Shown here in pieces: positions 1 to 8,511 of a stretch of DNA of 17,312 nt; position 1 is the first letter of the stretch; each line of letters begins with the position of its first letter. The translations under genes and the position numbers were made by a program. The DNA is from Flavobacteriales bacterium (GTDB lineage Bacteria > Bacteroidota > Bacteroidia > Flavobacteriales_D > Parvicellaceae), in assembly GCA_015488785.1 (NCBI GenBank), contig WFNC01000088.1:1-17312 (forward strand). Reading direction: 5' to 3'. The notes under the pieces are model-generated. The model was not told the DNA's origin and did no database searches. It saw only the letters and a list, made by a program, of their open reading frames with translations.

Positions 1-161
1 TCACAATTTTATAACGACAGTATTGAAAAAAAAGAATAATTCAACAGAATCGTAAAACGATTTGTTTTTAGAATAATTCGTTTTTAATTATCGATTGGCG
101 ATATTAATTTACTTTTAAACAAAATGACGAAAACACTTTATTATTAGATAAAGATATTTTT

Positions 162-186
162 TTTGTCAGTATTTTAGATATATTTG
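162..186 (+). promoter_or_regulatory. Putative Bacteroidota-type promoter of the ten-gene operon
   Basis: TATATTTG at 179-186 fits the Bacteroidota -7 consensus TAnnTTTG, 23 bases before the ATG at 210, implying a short leader. The -33 box is poor: a TTTG lies at 162-165, leaving a 13-base spacer, shorter than the usual 19-21, and otherwise only a T-run is present at about 153-164. No Shine-Dalgarno sequence is seen before the ATG. The rest of 1-209 has no gene I can support. Confidence 0.45.
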
Positions 187-209
187 TACTAATATAAAAT
201 CAATCGACT

Positions 210-2663
210 ATGAAAATATTAAATGTCATAAAAAATGCTAAGCTAACAGTAAAAATAACAATGTTTTTTATGTTTTTCATTTTTTTATCTTCAATAATGA
301 CAAGTATCATTTCTTTTAACCAAAGTAAAGTTTTGTTAGAGAAGGTATTGTTAGACAACTTAGATAATGTAGCGCAGCTAAAAGCAGATAAAATAACATT
401 GTTATTTGAAACCTTGGAGCCCAGTTTAAAATATGTAAAATCATTTGAAGGATTAAAAACATATTTGAGCAACAAAAAAGATGACTTAAATTCAGATGAA
501 AAGCGAAGAAACCTTGAAGTAAAAGTTAAAAATTTTCAAAAGGACTATAAATATGACAATATTGAAGTTATATCTACAGAAGGGACTATTGTATATGATT
601 CTTATATTTCAGGAGGCGAAAATAAAATCGGTAGAAGTTTTAAATATAAGGATATTTTGAAAGGCGAAAATAGTTTAGAAAAGGTAATTATAAGTCCTGT
701 TTTCAAGTCAAAAGATAAGTATTATGTTTACTTAATGACTTCTGTCGGAAGGAATGACAATTCCGTTTTGGGTTACATTGCTTGTAAATACGAATTAAGT
801 GAAGTCTTTAATTCGATATTAGATTATACAGGATTAGGAAAAACAGGAGAAACTTTGCTAGGAGAGCTTAGGGGGAATGATGTTTTGTTTTTAAATCCAT
901 TGAGACATGATCCAACTGCGGCTCTGAATCGAAAAGTTAGTTTAGGTAGTGATAAAGCTATTCCAATTCAAGAAGCGGTTCAAGGTCTTTCAGGTAATGG
1001 GATAGATATTGATTATAGAAAAAAAAAGGTTGTTTCTTCTTGGGTTTATATCCCAAAATTAAAATGGGGATTGGTAGCGAAAATAGATGTTGCTGAAACA
1101 TTTCGCCCTGTATATGACTTACAATATAGAATTTATATCATTTCATTTATTAAATTAATTGTAGCAATGTTAATCGCTTTTAGTTTTTCTAAAACGATTG
1201 TTTTGCCAATAAAAAAATTAGAGATTGCGTTATTGAAATTAGGAAAAGGAACGTTACCAGAGCACATCAAATATCAATCAAAAGATGAAATAGGATTAAT
1301 GATAAACGCGACTAATAAGCTGGTAGATTCTTTAGGAAGTACAGCTATATTTGCAAAAAAGATAGGAGAAAATAAATTAGAAACAGAATTTATACCTCTA
1401 GGAGATGAAGATATTTTGGGGGGTGCTCTTTTAAATATGCGAGATAAATTAAAAGCAGCTAAAGAGTTTGAACACGAAAGAAATTGGATAGCCGAAGGCC
1501 TTGCTCAGTTTGCTGATACCTTAAGATCTAATAATGATGATTTAGAATTATTAAGTTCTAACATTATTATTAATTTAGTAAAATATCTAGGAGCTAATCA
1601 AGGAGGTTTATTTGTTATCAATGAAGACAAGTCTCCAAAGGTGTTAGAACTTACAGCTATGTACGCTTATAATCGAAAAAAATATTTAGAAAAAGAATTT
1701 GAAATAGGAGAAGGCTTAATTGGGCAGTGCTGGCAAGAAGGAGAGAAAATCTATTTGACAGATATACCCGATAATTATGTTAATGTAACTTCAGGTTTAG
1801 GAGAAGCTAATCCTACTTTTATTCTCTTATTACCGTTAAAAATAAATGAAAAAATATATGGCGTAATTGAAATTGCCTCATTTAGTAAACTAGAAGATTA
1901 TAAGATTGAATTTATTGAAAAATTGGCAGAAAGTATAGCCTCTACAATATCGAGTTCAAAGACTAATTTACAAACGACATATTTATTGCACGAGTCTAAA
2001 GAAATGACAGAAGAGTTGAGAGCGCAAGAAGAAGAAATGCGTCAGAATATGGAAGAAATGCTTGCTACTCAAGAAGAAATGGAACGATCGCAGAGAGAAA
2101 TGGAAAACTCTCAACGAGAAATGGAGATTCAAAGATTTGCCCTAGATTCTTCAGCTATAGTTTCCGAAACGGATCAAAAGGGAATTATTACTTCCGTTAA
2201 TAATTCTTTCTGCCTTATAGCAGAGTATAACGCTAAAGAATTAGTTGGTAAAAATCACAATATTATTCGTCATTCCGATATGCCTAAAGCTATATTTGAA
2301 GAAATGTGGACAACTATAAGTAGAGGAGATATATGGAAAGGAAGAATTAAAAACAAAAAGAAAAGTGGAGGGTGTTATTGGGTCGATGCGACTATAGTAC
2401 CTATAATTGGAGATGATGGAAATCCTAAAAAATATATTGGAGTACTTTTCGATATTACGGATCAAGTAAATAAAGAAGAAGAAATAACAATAAAATTAAA
2501 GACTCTTCAAAATCAAAAAGAAACATTAGATTTGACAGAAATAGAAATTAAAGAAAATCTAAAAAATAGTAAAGATGATTTAGAATCATTAAAGGCTGAA
2601 ATAGAAATGTTAAATGCTCAGATTAGACGTAAAGATAAAATAATAAATAATTTGAAGGACTAA
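210..2663 (+). CDS. Membrane sensor protein: Cache-HAMP-GAF-coiled coil-PAS, no catalytic output domain
   Basis: Probable signal-input protein of the inner membrane. A first TM helix (about residues 16-36) is followed by a periplasmic Cache-like domain (37-305) and a second TM helix (307-327). Next come a HAMP domain (328-380), a second HAMP-like linker ending in NMRDKL (381-415) and a GAF domain (about 440-585, with GEGLIGQ at 500-506). A glutamate-rich coiled coil (595-645), a PAS domain (645-755, with YIGVLFDITD near its end) and a final coiled coil (755-815) complete it. There is no histidine kinase, GGDEF, phosphatase or canonical MCP hairpin, so it must act through partners. First gene of the operon; CheR follows after 66 bases. 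The ATG at 210 is chosen because it precedes the first TM helix and follows the promoter. Domains were assigned by eye; ligand unknown. Confidence 0.9.
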   Translation: MKILNVIKNAKLTVKITMFFMFFIFLSSIMTSIISFNQSKVLLEKVLLDNLDNVAQLKADKITLLFETLEPSLKYVKSFEGLKTYLSNKKDDLNSDEKRRNLEVKVKNFQKDYKYDNIEVISTEGTIVYDSYISGGENKIGRSFKYKDILKGENSLEKVIISPVFKSKDKYYVYLMTSVGRNDNSVLGYIACKYELSEVFNSILDYTGLGKTGETLLGELRGNDVLFLNPLRHDPTAALNRKVSLGSDKAIPIQEAVQGLSGNGIDIDYRKKKVVSSWVYIPKLKWGLVAKIDVAETFRPVYDLQYRIYIISFIKLIVAMLIAFSFSKTIVLPIKKLEIALLKLGKGTLPEHIKYQSKDEIGLMINATNKLVDSLGSTAIFAKKIGENKLETEFIPLGDEDILGGALLNMRDKLKAAKEFEHERNWIAEGLAQFADTLRSNNDDLELLSSNIIINLVKYLGANQGGLFVINEDKSPKVLELTAMYAYNRKKYLEKEFEIGEGLIGQCWQEGEKIYLTDIPDNYVNVTSGLGEANPTFILLLPLKINEKIYGVIEIASFSKLEDYKIEFIEKLAESIASTISSSKTNLQTTYLLHESKEMTEELRAQEEEMRQNMEEMLATQEEMERSQREMENSQREMEIQRFALDSSAIVSETDQKGIITSVNNSFCLIAEYNAKELVGKNHNIIRHSDMPKAIFEEMWTTISRGDIWKGRIKNKKKSGGCYWVDATIVPIIGDDGNPKKYIGVLFDITDQVNKEEEITIKLKTLQNQKETLDLTEIEIKENLKNSKDDLESLKAEIEMLNAQIRRKDKIINNLKD

Positions 2664-2729
2664 AATTGTAAACAGGTAATCAAGCGCTTTACAAAATTAG
2701 CGACAACACAGACTAAAAACCTTTCTAAA

Positions 2730-3569
2730 ATGTTAATAAGACGACCCCAAGAATATAAAGTAGGAGTACAAGAAATACGTGAAATAGTTGAATTATTGAA
2801 AACAAAATATAATTTTGATTTTTCCCAATATGCTATTTCTTCTTTTCGAAGGCGTATTATTAGAGTTCTAGATGTTTATAAGCTAAAAGATGTAGAAGAT
2901 TTATTGCGAAAATTAACTATTGATAAAGAGTTTCATCACGAGTTTATAGAAGAAATAACCGTAAACACAACCGAAATGTTTAGAGCTCCTTCTATGTGGA
3001 AAGCATTAAAAGGAACAATAATAAATGAATTGAAAAAAAAAGGATGTCTAACAATTTGGCATGCCGGCTGTTCGTCGGGAGAGGAAGTTTTTTCGATGGC
3101 AATTCTTTTAGAGGAACTAGGAATAAAAGGGCAAATAAATATTGTGGCAACTGATATAAATAATAAAGTTATAGAGGTAGCGAGAAAAGGTGAGTATCCT
3201 TTACGCAATATGAAATTAAATGAAGAAAATTATAAAAGATTTGGAGGTGCTTTAAATTTTAAAAAATATTATACAATAGAAGGAAATAAAGCCTCCTTAG
3301 ATTCTAATTTATTAAAAAATGTACAATTTAAAACACACGATTTAGCCCAAGAAGATCCTTTTGAAAAGTTTGATATAGTTCTATGTCGAAACGTAATGAT
3401 TTATTTCGATAAAGTTTTACAAGATAAAGTATATCGCCTTTTTTATGATAGTTTAAAACCTAAAGGCTTTTTGGTTATAGGCTCTAAAGAGTCGATGATT
3501 TGGTGTTCGATTAAAAATAAATTTAGAATAATAAATGAAAAAGAGCGAATATATCAAGCTATAGTGTAA
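2730..3569 (+). CDS. cheR: CheR-type protein-glutamate O-methyltransferase
   Basis: Predicted SAM-dependent methyltransferase that methylates glutamates of a receptor-like protein; cytoplasmic. The N-terminal helical part has the arginine-rich FRRRI segment (39-43), and VNTTEMFRAP (78-87) matches the family's VNVTxFFRxP stretch. The SAM-binding loop is HAGCSSGEE (111-119), the acidic strand ATDIN is at 140-144, and the family hallmark CRNVMIYFD is at 219-227. At 279 residues it is a normal full-length CheR. CheB begins 11 bases after its stop, so the writer/eraser pair is co-transcribed. No chemotaxis kinase, CheW or MCP is in the window. Its substrate is therefore likely one of the coiled-coil sensors of this operon, which is inference. 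Family assignment is secure; a role in motility is not implied. Confidence 0.93.
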   Translation: MLIRRPQEYKVGVQEIREIVELLKTKYNFDFSQYAISSFRRRIIRVLDVYKLKDVEDLLRKLTIDKEFHHEFIEEITVNTTEMFRAPSMWKALKGTIINELKKKGCLTIWHAGCSSGEEVFSMAILLEELGIKGQINIVATDINNKVIEVARKGEYPLRNMKLNEENYKRFGGALNFKKYYTIEGNKASLDSNLLKNVQFKTHDLAQEDPFEKFDIVLCRNVMIYFDKVLQDKVYRLFYDSLKPKGFLVIGSKESMIWCSIKNKFRIINEKERIYQAIV

Positions 3570-3580
3570 GATAATTGACA

Positions 3581-4147
3581 ATGAAAAAGTGCAAAGCAAT
3601 AGTGATAGGTGGTTCAGCAGGTAGTTTTAGTGTAGTAATTAGAATACTAAAAGTATTACCTAAGGACTATAAAATACCTATAATATTATGTATGCACAGG
3701 TTAAAACATGTGCGAGAAGGTTTTGTCGAAGCATTAGCGATGAAATCGAACTTAAAAATAATAGAACCTAATGATAAAGATAAAATAGTAGGAGGAGTTG
3801 CATATTTAGCTCCTGCTAATTACCACTTGTATGTAGAATTAAATCATACAATAGCATTATCTACAGAAGAAGTCGTTAACTTTTCGAGACCTTCGATAGA
3901 TTTAACATTAGATTCTGCAGGTTTTGCTTATAGAAATAGCTTAGTAGGAATTATCTTATCGGGAGCTAATAGAGACGGAGCGTGGGGATTAAAAAAAATA
4001 AAAGATTATGGAGGGACAGTCATCATCCAATCTCCATCGGATTGTAAAATAAAGACAATGCCTGAAGCCGCTAAAAGTTTAACAGAGGTGGATTATGAAT
4101 TAACGACAGAAGAAATAATAAATTACTTATTAAAACTCAATGAATAA
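3581..4147 (+). CDS. cheB: CheB-type methylesterase catalytic domain, no receiver domain
   Basis: Predicted protein-glutamate methylesterase that removes CheR-added methyl groups. With the ATG at 3581 it is 188 residues, essentially the CheB catalytic domain alone. The catalytic triad is readable: Ser12 in IGGSAGS, His39 in CMHR, and Asp132 in LSGANRDGAWG. Other family signatures are VAYLAPANYHL (73-83), RPSID (103-107) and IKTMPEAA (157-164). A TTG at 3575 could extend it by two residues, but ATG is preferred. The REC domain that restrains and activates classical CheB is missing, so activity may be constitutive or set by a partner. The last codons overlap the ATG of the next gene by eight bases, suggesting translational coupling. 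Family call is firm; substrate unknown. Confidence 0.9.
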   Translation: MKKCKAIVIGGSAGSFSVVIRILKVLPKDYKIPIILCMHRLKHVREGFVEALAMKSNLKIIEPNDKDKIVGGVAYLAPANYHLYVELNHTIALSTEEVVNFSRPSIDLTLDSAGFAYRNSLVGIILSGANRDGAWGLKKIKDYGGTVIIQSPSDCKIKTMPEAAKSLTEVDYELTTEEIINYLLKLNE

Positions 4148-4880
4148 AGATATAAAAAAATATTTATTACTAATTTTGATTAGTTCAATTTTGATTTTAA
4201 TTGCGGTAATCTTTTTTACCAACTATGTCACCTATAGTGTCCTTGGACTTTTATTGCTTATCTTAATTTCTTCTTATTTAATTAATAAAAAACATTCGTT
4301 ACTAATTGAACAAATAAATAATAATAAAATATTAGAAAATGAAATAGAACAATTAAAATTGAAGCGAATAAAAGAAGTAGAAAATAATTCTGAACATAAA
4401 AATTCAACCTTAATAGCAACAATAAAAAAAGAATTTAGGAGTAAAAATTTAAAAACTGAAAAAGAGATCTTAAAATATTTGATTAATCTTTTAGAAGGAG
4501 TTCAAGGAGTTTATTTTACCCCTAATAATGATCATGAGCAAACATTGCAATTGCAAGCTTCATTTGCAATAGGTAATGATTTTGATCATAGAACATTCTT
4601 ACAAACAGAAGGATTTATAGGGCAAGCAATTATCAATAAAAATATAATGTTTATTGATGATCTTCCTCAAGATTATACCACCATACTTTCTGGACTAGGA
4701 AAATCCTCCCCTTCTTCTTTAATTATTATTCCTATATTTTTTGAAAATTCTATTTTTGCAATTGTTGAGATTGCATTATTCAATAATATTACAGATGAAA
4801 CTAAATTAATTGTAAAAGAAATACCTTATTTAATACTTGAAAGTTTATCCCCTAAATCGAAAGAAAATGAGAACAAATAG
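4140..4880 (+). CDS. Small two-TM membrane protein with coiled coil and GAF domain
   Basis: A 246-residue membrane-anchored GAF protein. Two hydrophobic helices (about 7-26 and 31-48) have almost no loop between them, so nearly the whole protein faces the cytoplasm. A coiled coil (50-82) leads to a GAF domain (about 95-235). The GAF core aligns by eye with those of the sensor at 210 and the phosphatase at 4867: GFIGQAI (158-164), IDDLPQDY (172-179), LSGLG (183-187) and AIVEIALF (207-214). There is no output domain, so it is probably a regulatory subunit or co-sensor for the phosphatase, an inference from context. It overlaps CheB by 8 bases and the phosphatase gene by 14 bases, which suggests tight coupling. 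Ligand unknown. Confidence 0.85.
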   Translation: MNKDIKKYLLLILISSILILIAVIFFTNYVTYSVLGLLLLILISSYLINKKHSLLIEQINNNKILENEIEQLKLKRIKEVENNSEHKNSTLIATIKKEFRSKNLKTEKEILKYLINLLEGVQGVYFTPNNDHEQTLQLQASFAIGNDFDHRTFLQTEGFIGQAIINKNIMFIDDLPQDYTTILSGLGKSSPSSLIIIPIFFENSIFAIVEIALFNNITDETKLIVKEIPYLILESLSPKSKENENK

Positions 4881-7500
4881 AAGCAATATTATATTTAAAA
4901 CTGACTGGAAGGCAGGCATAATAGGCTTTTGTTTTGGGTTTGTATTTCCTATTATTTCATTAGTTATAGTCTGTTTAGAAAAAAACTATAAATTTTCAAT
5001 CGATAACTGCATATTAATACATAAAGAAAATATTCTTTTAGGCGTTATAGATTTAGCTCCGTTTGTATTGGGAACTTTAGCTTATTTTGCAGCGCGTAAA
5101 ATCAATAATTTTAATTTAAAATTAACAAGTCTAGTAGAGGAGCAAAGTAACAACATAATTAAATTAGCCGATTTTGCAGAGCAAATTGGTCAGGGGAATT
5201 TAGATGCGGTTTATGAAGTTAATGGAACAGATGACGACTTAGGTAAAGCTATTATTCAGATGAAGTCTAATATAAAAAATCATAAAGAAGAAGATGAAAA
5301 AAAGAATTGGATTTCTTTGGGTAGAGCAAAAATAACAGAAGTTATTAGAGAAGGAAGTTCTTTAAACGAATTGGCTTACGATATTTTAGTTGGTATTATA
5401 GAGTATAACTCAATTATACAAGGAGCTGTTTTTTTAGCATCGGAAGATTTAGAAACGTGGACGTTAAAAGAAAGAAGAGAAAAAGTAAAATTAACTAAAA
5501 TAGCCCATTACGCCTACGGTAGAAAAAAATATGCAAAAAAAAGCTACTTACTAGGAGAAGGACTAATTGGAGAAGCCGCAATAGAAGGGAATATAATACA
5601 TAGAACCGAAATTCCAGACTCATATATGACGATATCTTCAGGGTTAATTGAAGATAAAAAACCCAAAGCATTACTGATTGTTCCTTTAATTACAAACAAT
5701 ACTTTGCAAGGTGTTATAGAGTTAGCTTCGTTAACTAAGTTTACAGCATCTCAAATAGAGTTAATTGAAAGCGTTAGCTCAATTATAGCTCGTATATTTT
5801 TTGATAAGCGTACAACAGAAAATACGCAAATTTTGTTGACAGAATCACAACAAATGACCACTGAATTAAAATCTCAACAAGCAGAATTACGGGCTAATGC
5901 TGTAGAAATGTTACTAAAAAGAGAAGAAATAAAAAAAGCAAATAAATTGCTAAAAGATCAAATTAAGGAAATAAAAAATGCCCAAAAGAAGCAGCACTCT
6001 TTATTAGAAAATTCTTCAGAAGTTATCGCTATATATGATGAAACTGGAACAGTAGTATATGAGAGCCCTTCTATTATTAATATTTTAGGATATACTCCAG
6101 AAGAAATGATAGGGTCAAATCTATTTACATCGAACTCACCATCCAAAACTGTTTTAATTCTTAGAGATTTATTTAACTATATTAAGGATAATCCGAATGA
6201 AACAAAAATAGTAAAAGTTCCTTATCAGAAAAAAAATGGAGAAGCTGTGGTTTTAGAGGCATTAGCTAAAAACCTAATAAAAGAAGAAGCAGTAAAAGGA
6301 ATTGTAATAAATTTTAGAGACATAACAGAACGTTTATTAGCAGAGACAGAACAAATAATGAGAGGTAAAATGCAAGCTTTGTCGGAAAACAGTGGCGATA
6401 TTATCTTACGTTTTGATATGCAAAATAAATTCCAATATGCAAATCCAACATTGTCTAAATTTACCAAGTTTTCTTCTGAAGAGGTAAAAGGTAAATACTT
6501 AAAAGATATTTCTTTTACTCCCTCTCTCTTGGAAGGGTTAGAAAATGTGTTAATAAAAGTAAAAGAAGAGCGTGTAATAATTATGTCTGAAGTTTCGTTT
6601 AAAAGTAGCAAAAATGAAACAACTATGACTATTAATGCTATACCAGAATTTGATGCTGATAAAAAATTAGAAACTATTTTATTAGTAGCTCACGATATAA
6701 CGAAACGTAAAGAACAAGAAAATATATTAGCCCAAACCAATAAACAAATTAAAGCAAGTATAAATTATGCAAAAAGAATTCAAGATGCTATAATTCCGAA
6801 ATTAGAGGATATAAAAATCGATTTAGGAAATGCTCTTCAATTTTATAAACCAAAAGATGTGGTAAGTGGTGATTTTCCCTATTATTATAAAAAGGGGAAT
6901 TATGTTTACTATGCTGCTGTAGATTGTACAGGTCACGGTGTTCCAGGGGCTATGATGAGTTTAATAGGTCATTTATTACTAAATGATATTTTGAACGACG
7001 ATAACCTTTTAACTCCTTCTCAAGTTCTTTCCAAACTGCATTGGGGGGTGGTAAAAACGCTTAAACAGGATAGAGAAGAGAATAAAGCTTCTGATGGAAT
7101 GGATGTTGCCCTTTGTCGAATAGATTTAAGAACAAATGATATTTTGTATTCAGGGGCTCATAGACCTTTGTATTATGTTAAAAACAATGAAATAATACAA
7201 TTTAAAGGGAATAAATTTCCAATAGGCGGAAGCCAATATAAAGGGAAGAATAATTATTCAGACCACCAATTAAAAGTAGAAAAAGGAGAGTCTATATTTT
7301 TCTTTTCAGATGGGTTACCAGATCAATTTGGAGGGCCAGAACAATTAAAATATGGACCTAAAAGAATCAGAAATGGCATTTTAGAAAACATAGAAAAATC
7401 ACCTAAAGAAATTGAAGCATATTTTTCTAATAGCTTTAACGATTGGAAAGGAACAACAAATCAAACAGATGATGTATTATTAATAGGAATTAAATTTTAA
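4867..7500 (+). CDS. Membrane GAF-PAS-PAS-SpoIIE/PP2C serine/threonine phosphatase (SiaA/RsbU-like)
   Basis: Predicted protein phosphatase, the probable eraser for the SiaC-type phosphoprotein encoded two genes on. Numbered from the ATG at 4867 (877 residues): TM helices at about 16-36 and 56-75, a HAMP-like segment (95-137), a GAF domain (155-312) and a coiled coil (320-378). Two PAS domains follow (378-490 and 498-617, ending in FRDITER and AHDITKR). A linker with SINYAKRIQDAIIP (631-644) precedes the PP2C domain (655-877). Metal-binding acidic positions are intact: SGDF (667-670), DCTGHGVPGA (686-695), DGMD (743-746), SDGLPDQFGG (814-823) and TDDVLL (867-872), so it should be active. A TTG ten codons upstream is possible, but ATG is preferred. 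Unlike Pseudomonas SiaA it has GAF and PAS sensors. SiaB follows after six bases. Confidence 0.94.
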   Translation: MRTNRSNIIFKTDWKAGIIGFCFGFVFPIISLVIVCLEKNYKFSIDNCILIHKENILLGVIDLAPFVLGTLAYFAARKINNFNLKLTSLVEEQSNNIIKLADFAEQIGQGNLDAVYEVNGTDDDLGKAIIQMKSNIKNHKEEDEKKNWISLGRAKITEVIREGSSLNELAYDILVGIIEYNSIIQGAVFLASEDLETWTLKERREKVKLTKIAHYAYGRKKYAKKSYLLGEGLIGEAAIEGNIIHRTEIPDSYMTISSGLIEDKKPKALLIVPLITNNTLQGVIELASLTKFTASQIELIESVSSIIARIFFDKRTTENTQILLTESQQMTTELKSQQAELRANAVEMLLKREEIKKANKLLKDQIKEIKNAQKKQHSLLENSSEVIAIYDETGTVVYESPSIINILGYTPEEMIGSNLFTSNSPSKTVLILRDLFNYIKDNPNETKIVKVPYQKKNGEAVVLEALAKNLIKEEAVKGIVINFRDITERLLAETEQIMRGKMQALSENSGDIILRFDMQNKFQYANPTLSKFTKFSSEEVKGKYLKDISFTPSLLEGLENVLIKVKEERVIIMSEVSFKSSKNETTMTINAIPEFDADKKLETILLVAHDITKRKEQENILAQTNKQIKASINYAKRIQDAIIPKLEDIKIDLGNALQFYKPKDVVSGDFPYYYKKGNYVYYAAVDCTGHGVPGAMMSLIGHLLLNDILNDDNLLTPSQVLSKLHWGVVKTLKQDREENKASDGMDVALCRIDLRTNDILYSGAHRPLYYVKNNEIIQFKGNKFPIGGSQYKGKNNYSDHQLKVEKGESIFFFSDGLPDQFGGPEQLKYGPKRIRNGILENIEKSPKEIEAYFSNSFNDWKGTTNQTDDVLLIGIKF

Positions 7501-7506
7501 GAAATT

Positions 7507-8082
7507 ATGAATAAAATAGAATCAAACAAAAAGTATATGGAATTTGTAAAATCATTTCACAATACAATAAGAGAGAAAAACATCATATTGGTTTATGAAG
7601 GAGAAATTAATCAATCGATTACAAAAGCATTTTCTTCTATGACAGAACGAAATTCAGAAATTCAGAATAATAGTTCTCGAACTCAAAAAAGAGTTTATCA
7701 CGTAATGGTGGAATGTCTTCAGAATGTGGCTAAACACGCTGGTCATGAAGAAACGGGTGAACCAATTATACCAGGAAGAGGTATTTTTATGATTTCTAAT
7801 TCAGATTTGGAATATTCGATAACAACAGGCAATATTGTTGCGAATGACAAAGTAGCTGAAATAAAAGAAATGATAGGAAGATTTAATGCGTTAAACCCTT
7901 TAGAAATTAAAGAAGAATATAAAAGAATGATAAAAGAAAGCCGCTTATCAGAAAAAGCAGGAGCAGGTTTAGGTTTTATTGACATTGTAAAAAAGACAGG
8001 AAATAAAATCGAATTTTCTTTCGATAAAATAAATGATAAAACCTCATTTTTTATTCAAAAATCAGTTATAAATAGAGATTAA
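7507..8082 (+). CDS. siaB: SiaB-family protein kinase (GHKL/HATPase-like fold)
   Basis: Predicted serine/threonine kinase or anti-sigma-like ATPase of the SiaB (DUF6272) family. The N-box is visible as VECLQNVAKHA (68-78, Asn73) and a glycine-rich ATP-lid segment as KAGAGLGFIDI (150-160). The latter matches the G-box of HATPase-fold proteins. In Pseudomonas aeruginosa SiaB phosphorylates SiaC and the PP2C phosphatase SiaA reverses this. The same three components occur here in the order phosphatase-SiaB-SiaC with gaps of six and nine bases, which strongly supports the call. 191 residues, no TM helix or signal peptide, so cytoplasmic. It could instead be a non-catalytic binding protein of the RsbT/SpoIIAB type; the motifs do not settle this. 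Confidence 0.87.
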   Translation: MNKIESNKKYMEFVKSFHNTIREKNIILVYEGEINQSITKAFSSMTERNSEIQNNSSRTQKRVYHVMVECLQNVAKHAGHEETGEPIIPGRGIFMISNSDLEYSITTGNIVANDKVAEIKEMIGRFNALNPLEIKEEYKRMIKESRLSEKAGAGLGFIDIVKKTGNKIEFSFDKINDKTSFFIQKSVINRD

Positions 8083-8091
8083 AAAAATATT

Positions 8092-8466
8092 ATGGAAATT
8101 ATAAATATAGCAGCAACAGACGAAACACCAGCGGTAATTTTTAATGTAACCGAAGGTATATTCGAAATGTCGGGAAAATCATTACCCGAAGATGTAACTA
8201 TTTTTTACAACCCTTTATTAACATGGTTAGAGGCTTACGCATTAGAACCAAATAAAGAAACAAGGTTTGTTTTTAAAATGGATTATTTTAATACAGCATC
8301 TTCTAAGTTAATATTAGATATACTTTTATTATTAGAAGAAATAAATGAAGAACATAATGGAATTATAATAGAGTGGTATTTTAGAGAAGAAGACGAAGAT
8401 ATGGAAGAAGCAGGAGAAGAATTTTCTGAAATTGTAGAAATACCTTTTGAAATAAAAGAATACTAG
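8092..8466 (+). CDS. siaC: SiaC-family regulatory phosphoprotein (DUF1987)
   Basis: Small cytoplasmic switch protein (124 residues), the likely shared substrate of the upstream PP2C phosphatase and SiaB kinase. The N-terminal half has family-like stretches TPAVIF (12-17), GIFEMSGKS (22-30), LPED (31-34) and FYNPLLTWLEAY (38-49). The strand and turn DYFNTASSK (64-72) holds Thr68, which falls at the same number as the phosphorylated Thr68 of P. aeruginosa SiaC. The C-terminal tail is very acidic (EEDEDMEEAGEE, 99-110). In Pseudomonas, unphosphorylated SiaC binds and activates the diguanylate cyclase SiaD. No GGDEF gene exists here, so the binding partner must differ or lie elsewhere. The next gene, an ABC transporter, starts 45 bases downstream. 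Confidence 0.9.
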   Translation: MEIINIAATDETPAVIFNVTEGIFEMSGKSLPEDVTIFYNPLLTWLEAYALEPNKETRFVFKMDYFNTASSKLILDILLLLEEINEEHNGIIIEWYFREEDEDMEEAGEEFSEIVEIPFEIKEY

Positions 8467-8511
8467 AAAGATATTCAAATTTCAAAGTTAGAATTTAAGC
8501 CCCAATAAAAG

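Noticed and set aside
48..62. Hairpin AATCGT-AAA-ACGATT followed by TGTTTTT, possible terminator of a gene before the window
   Set aside because: The stem is six weak pairs and no upstream gene can be seen, so the call cannot be supported.
2666..2694. Inverted repeat TTGTAAA / TTTACAA with 15-base spacer between the sensor and cheR
   Set aside because: Only 7 bp of AT-rich stem, no T-run after it and no match to a known operator; the operon seems to read through.
2730..4147. A motility chemotaxis operon
   Set aside because: CheA, CheW, CheY and an MCP are all absent; cheR and cheB here sit with GAF/PAS and Sia-type genes.
4837..4866. TTG start extending the phosphatase by ten residues
   Set aside because: The ATG at 4867 precedes the TM region at a normal distance; the extension adds only polar residues and lies within the upstream gene.
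6225..6611. 128-codon minus-strand frame inside the phosphatase gene, and similar antisense frames in other genes
   Set aside because: They lie opposite strongly conserved coding domains and have no recognisable protein features; they are shadows of the true frames.
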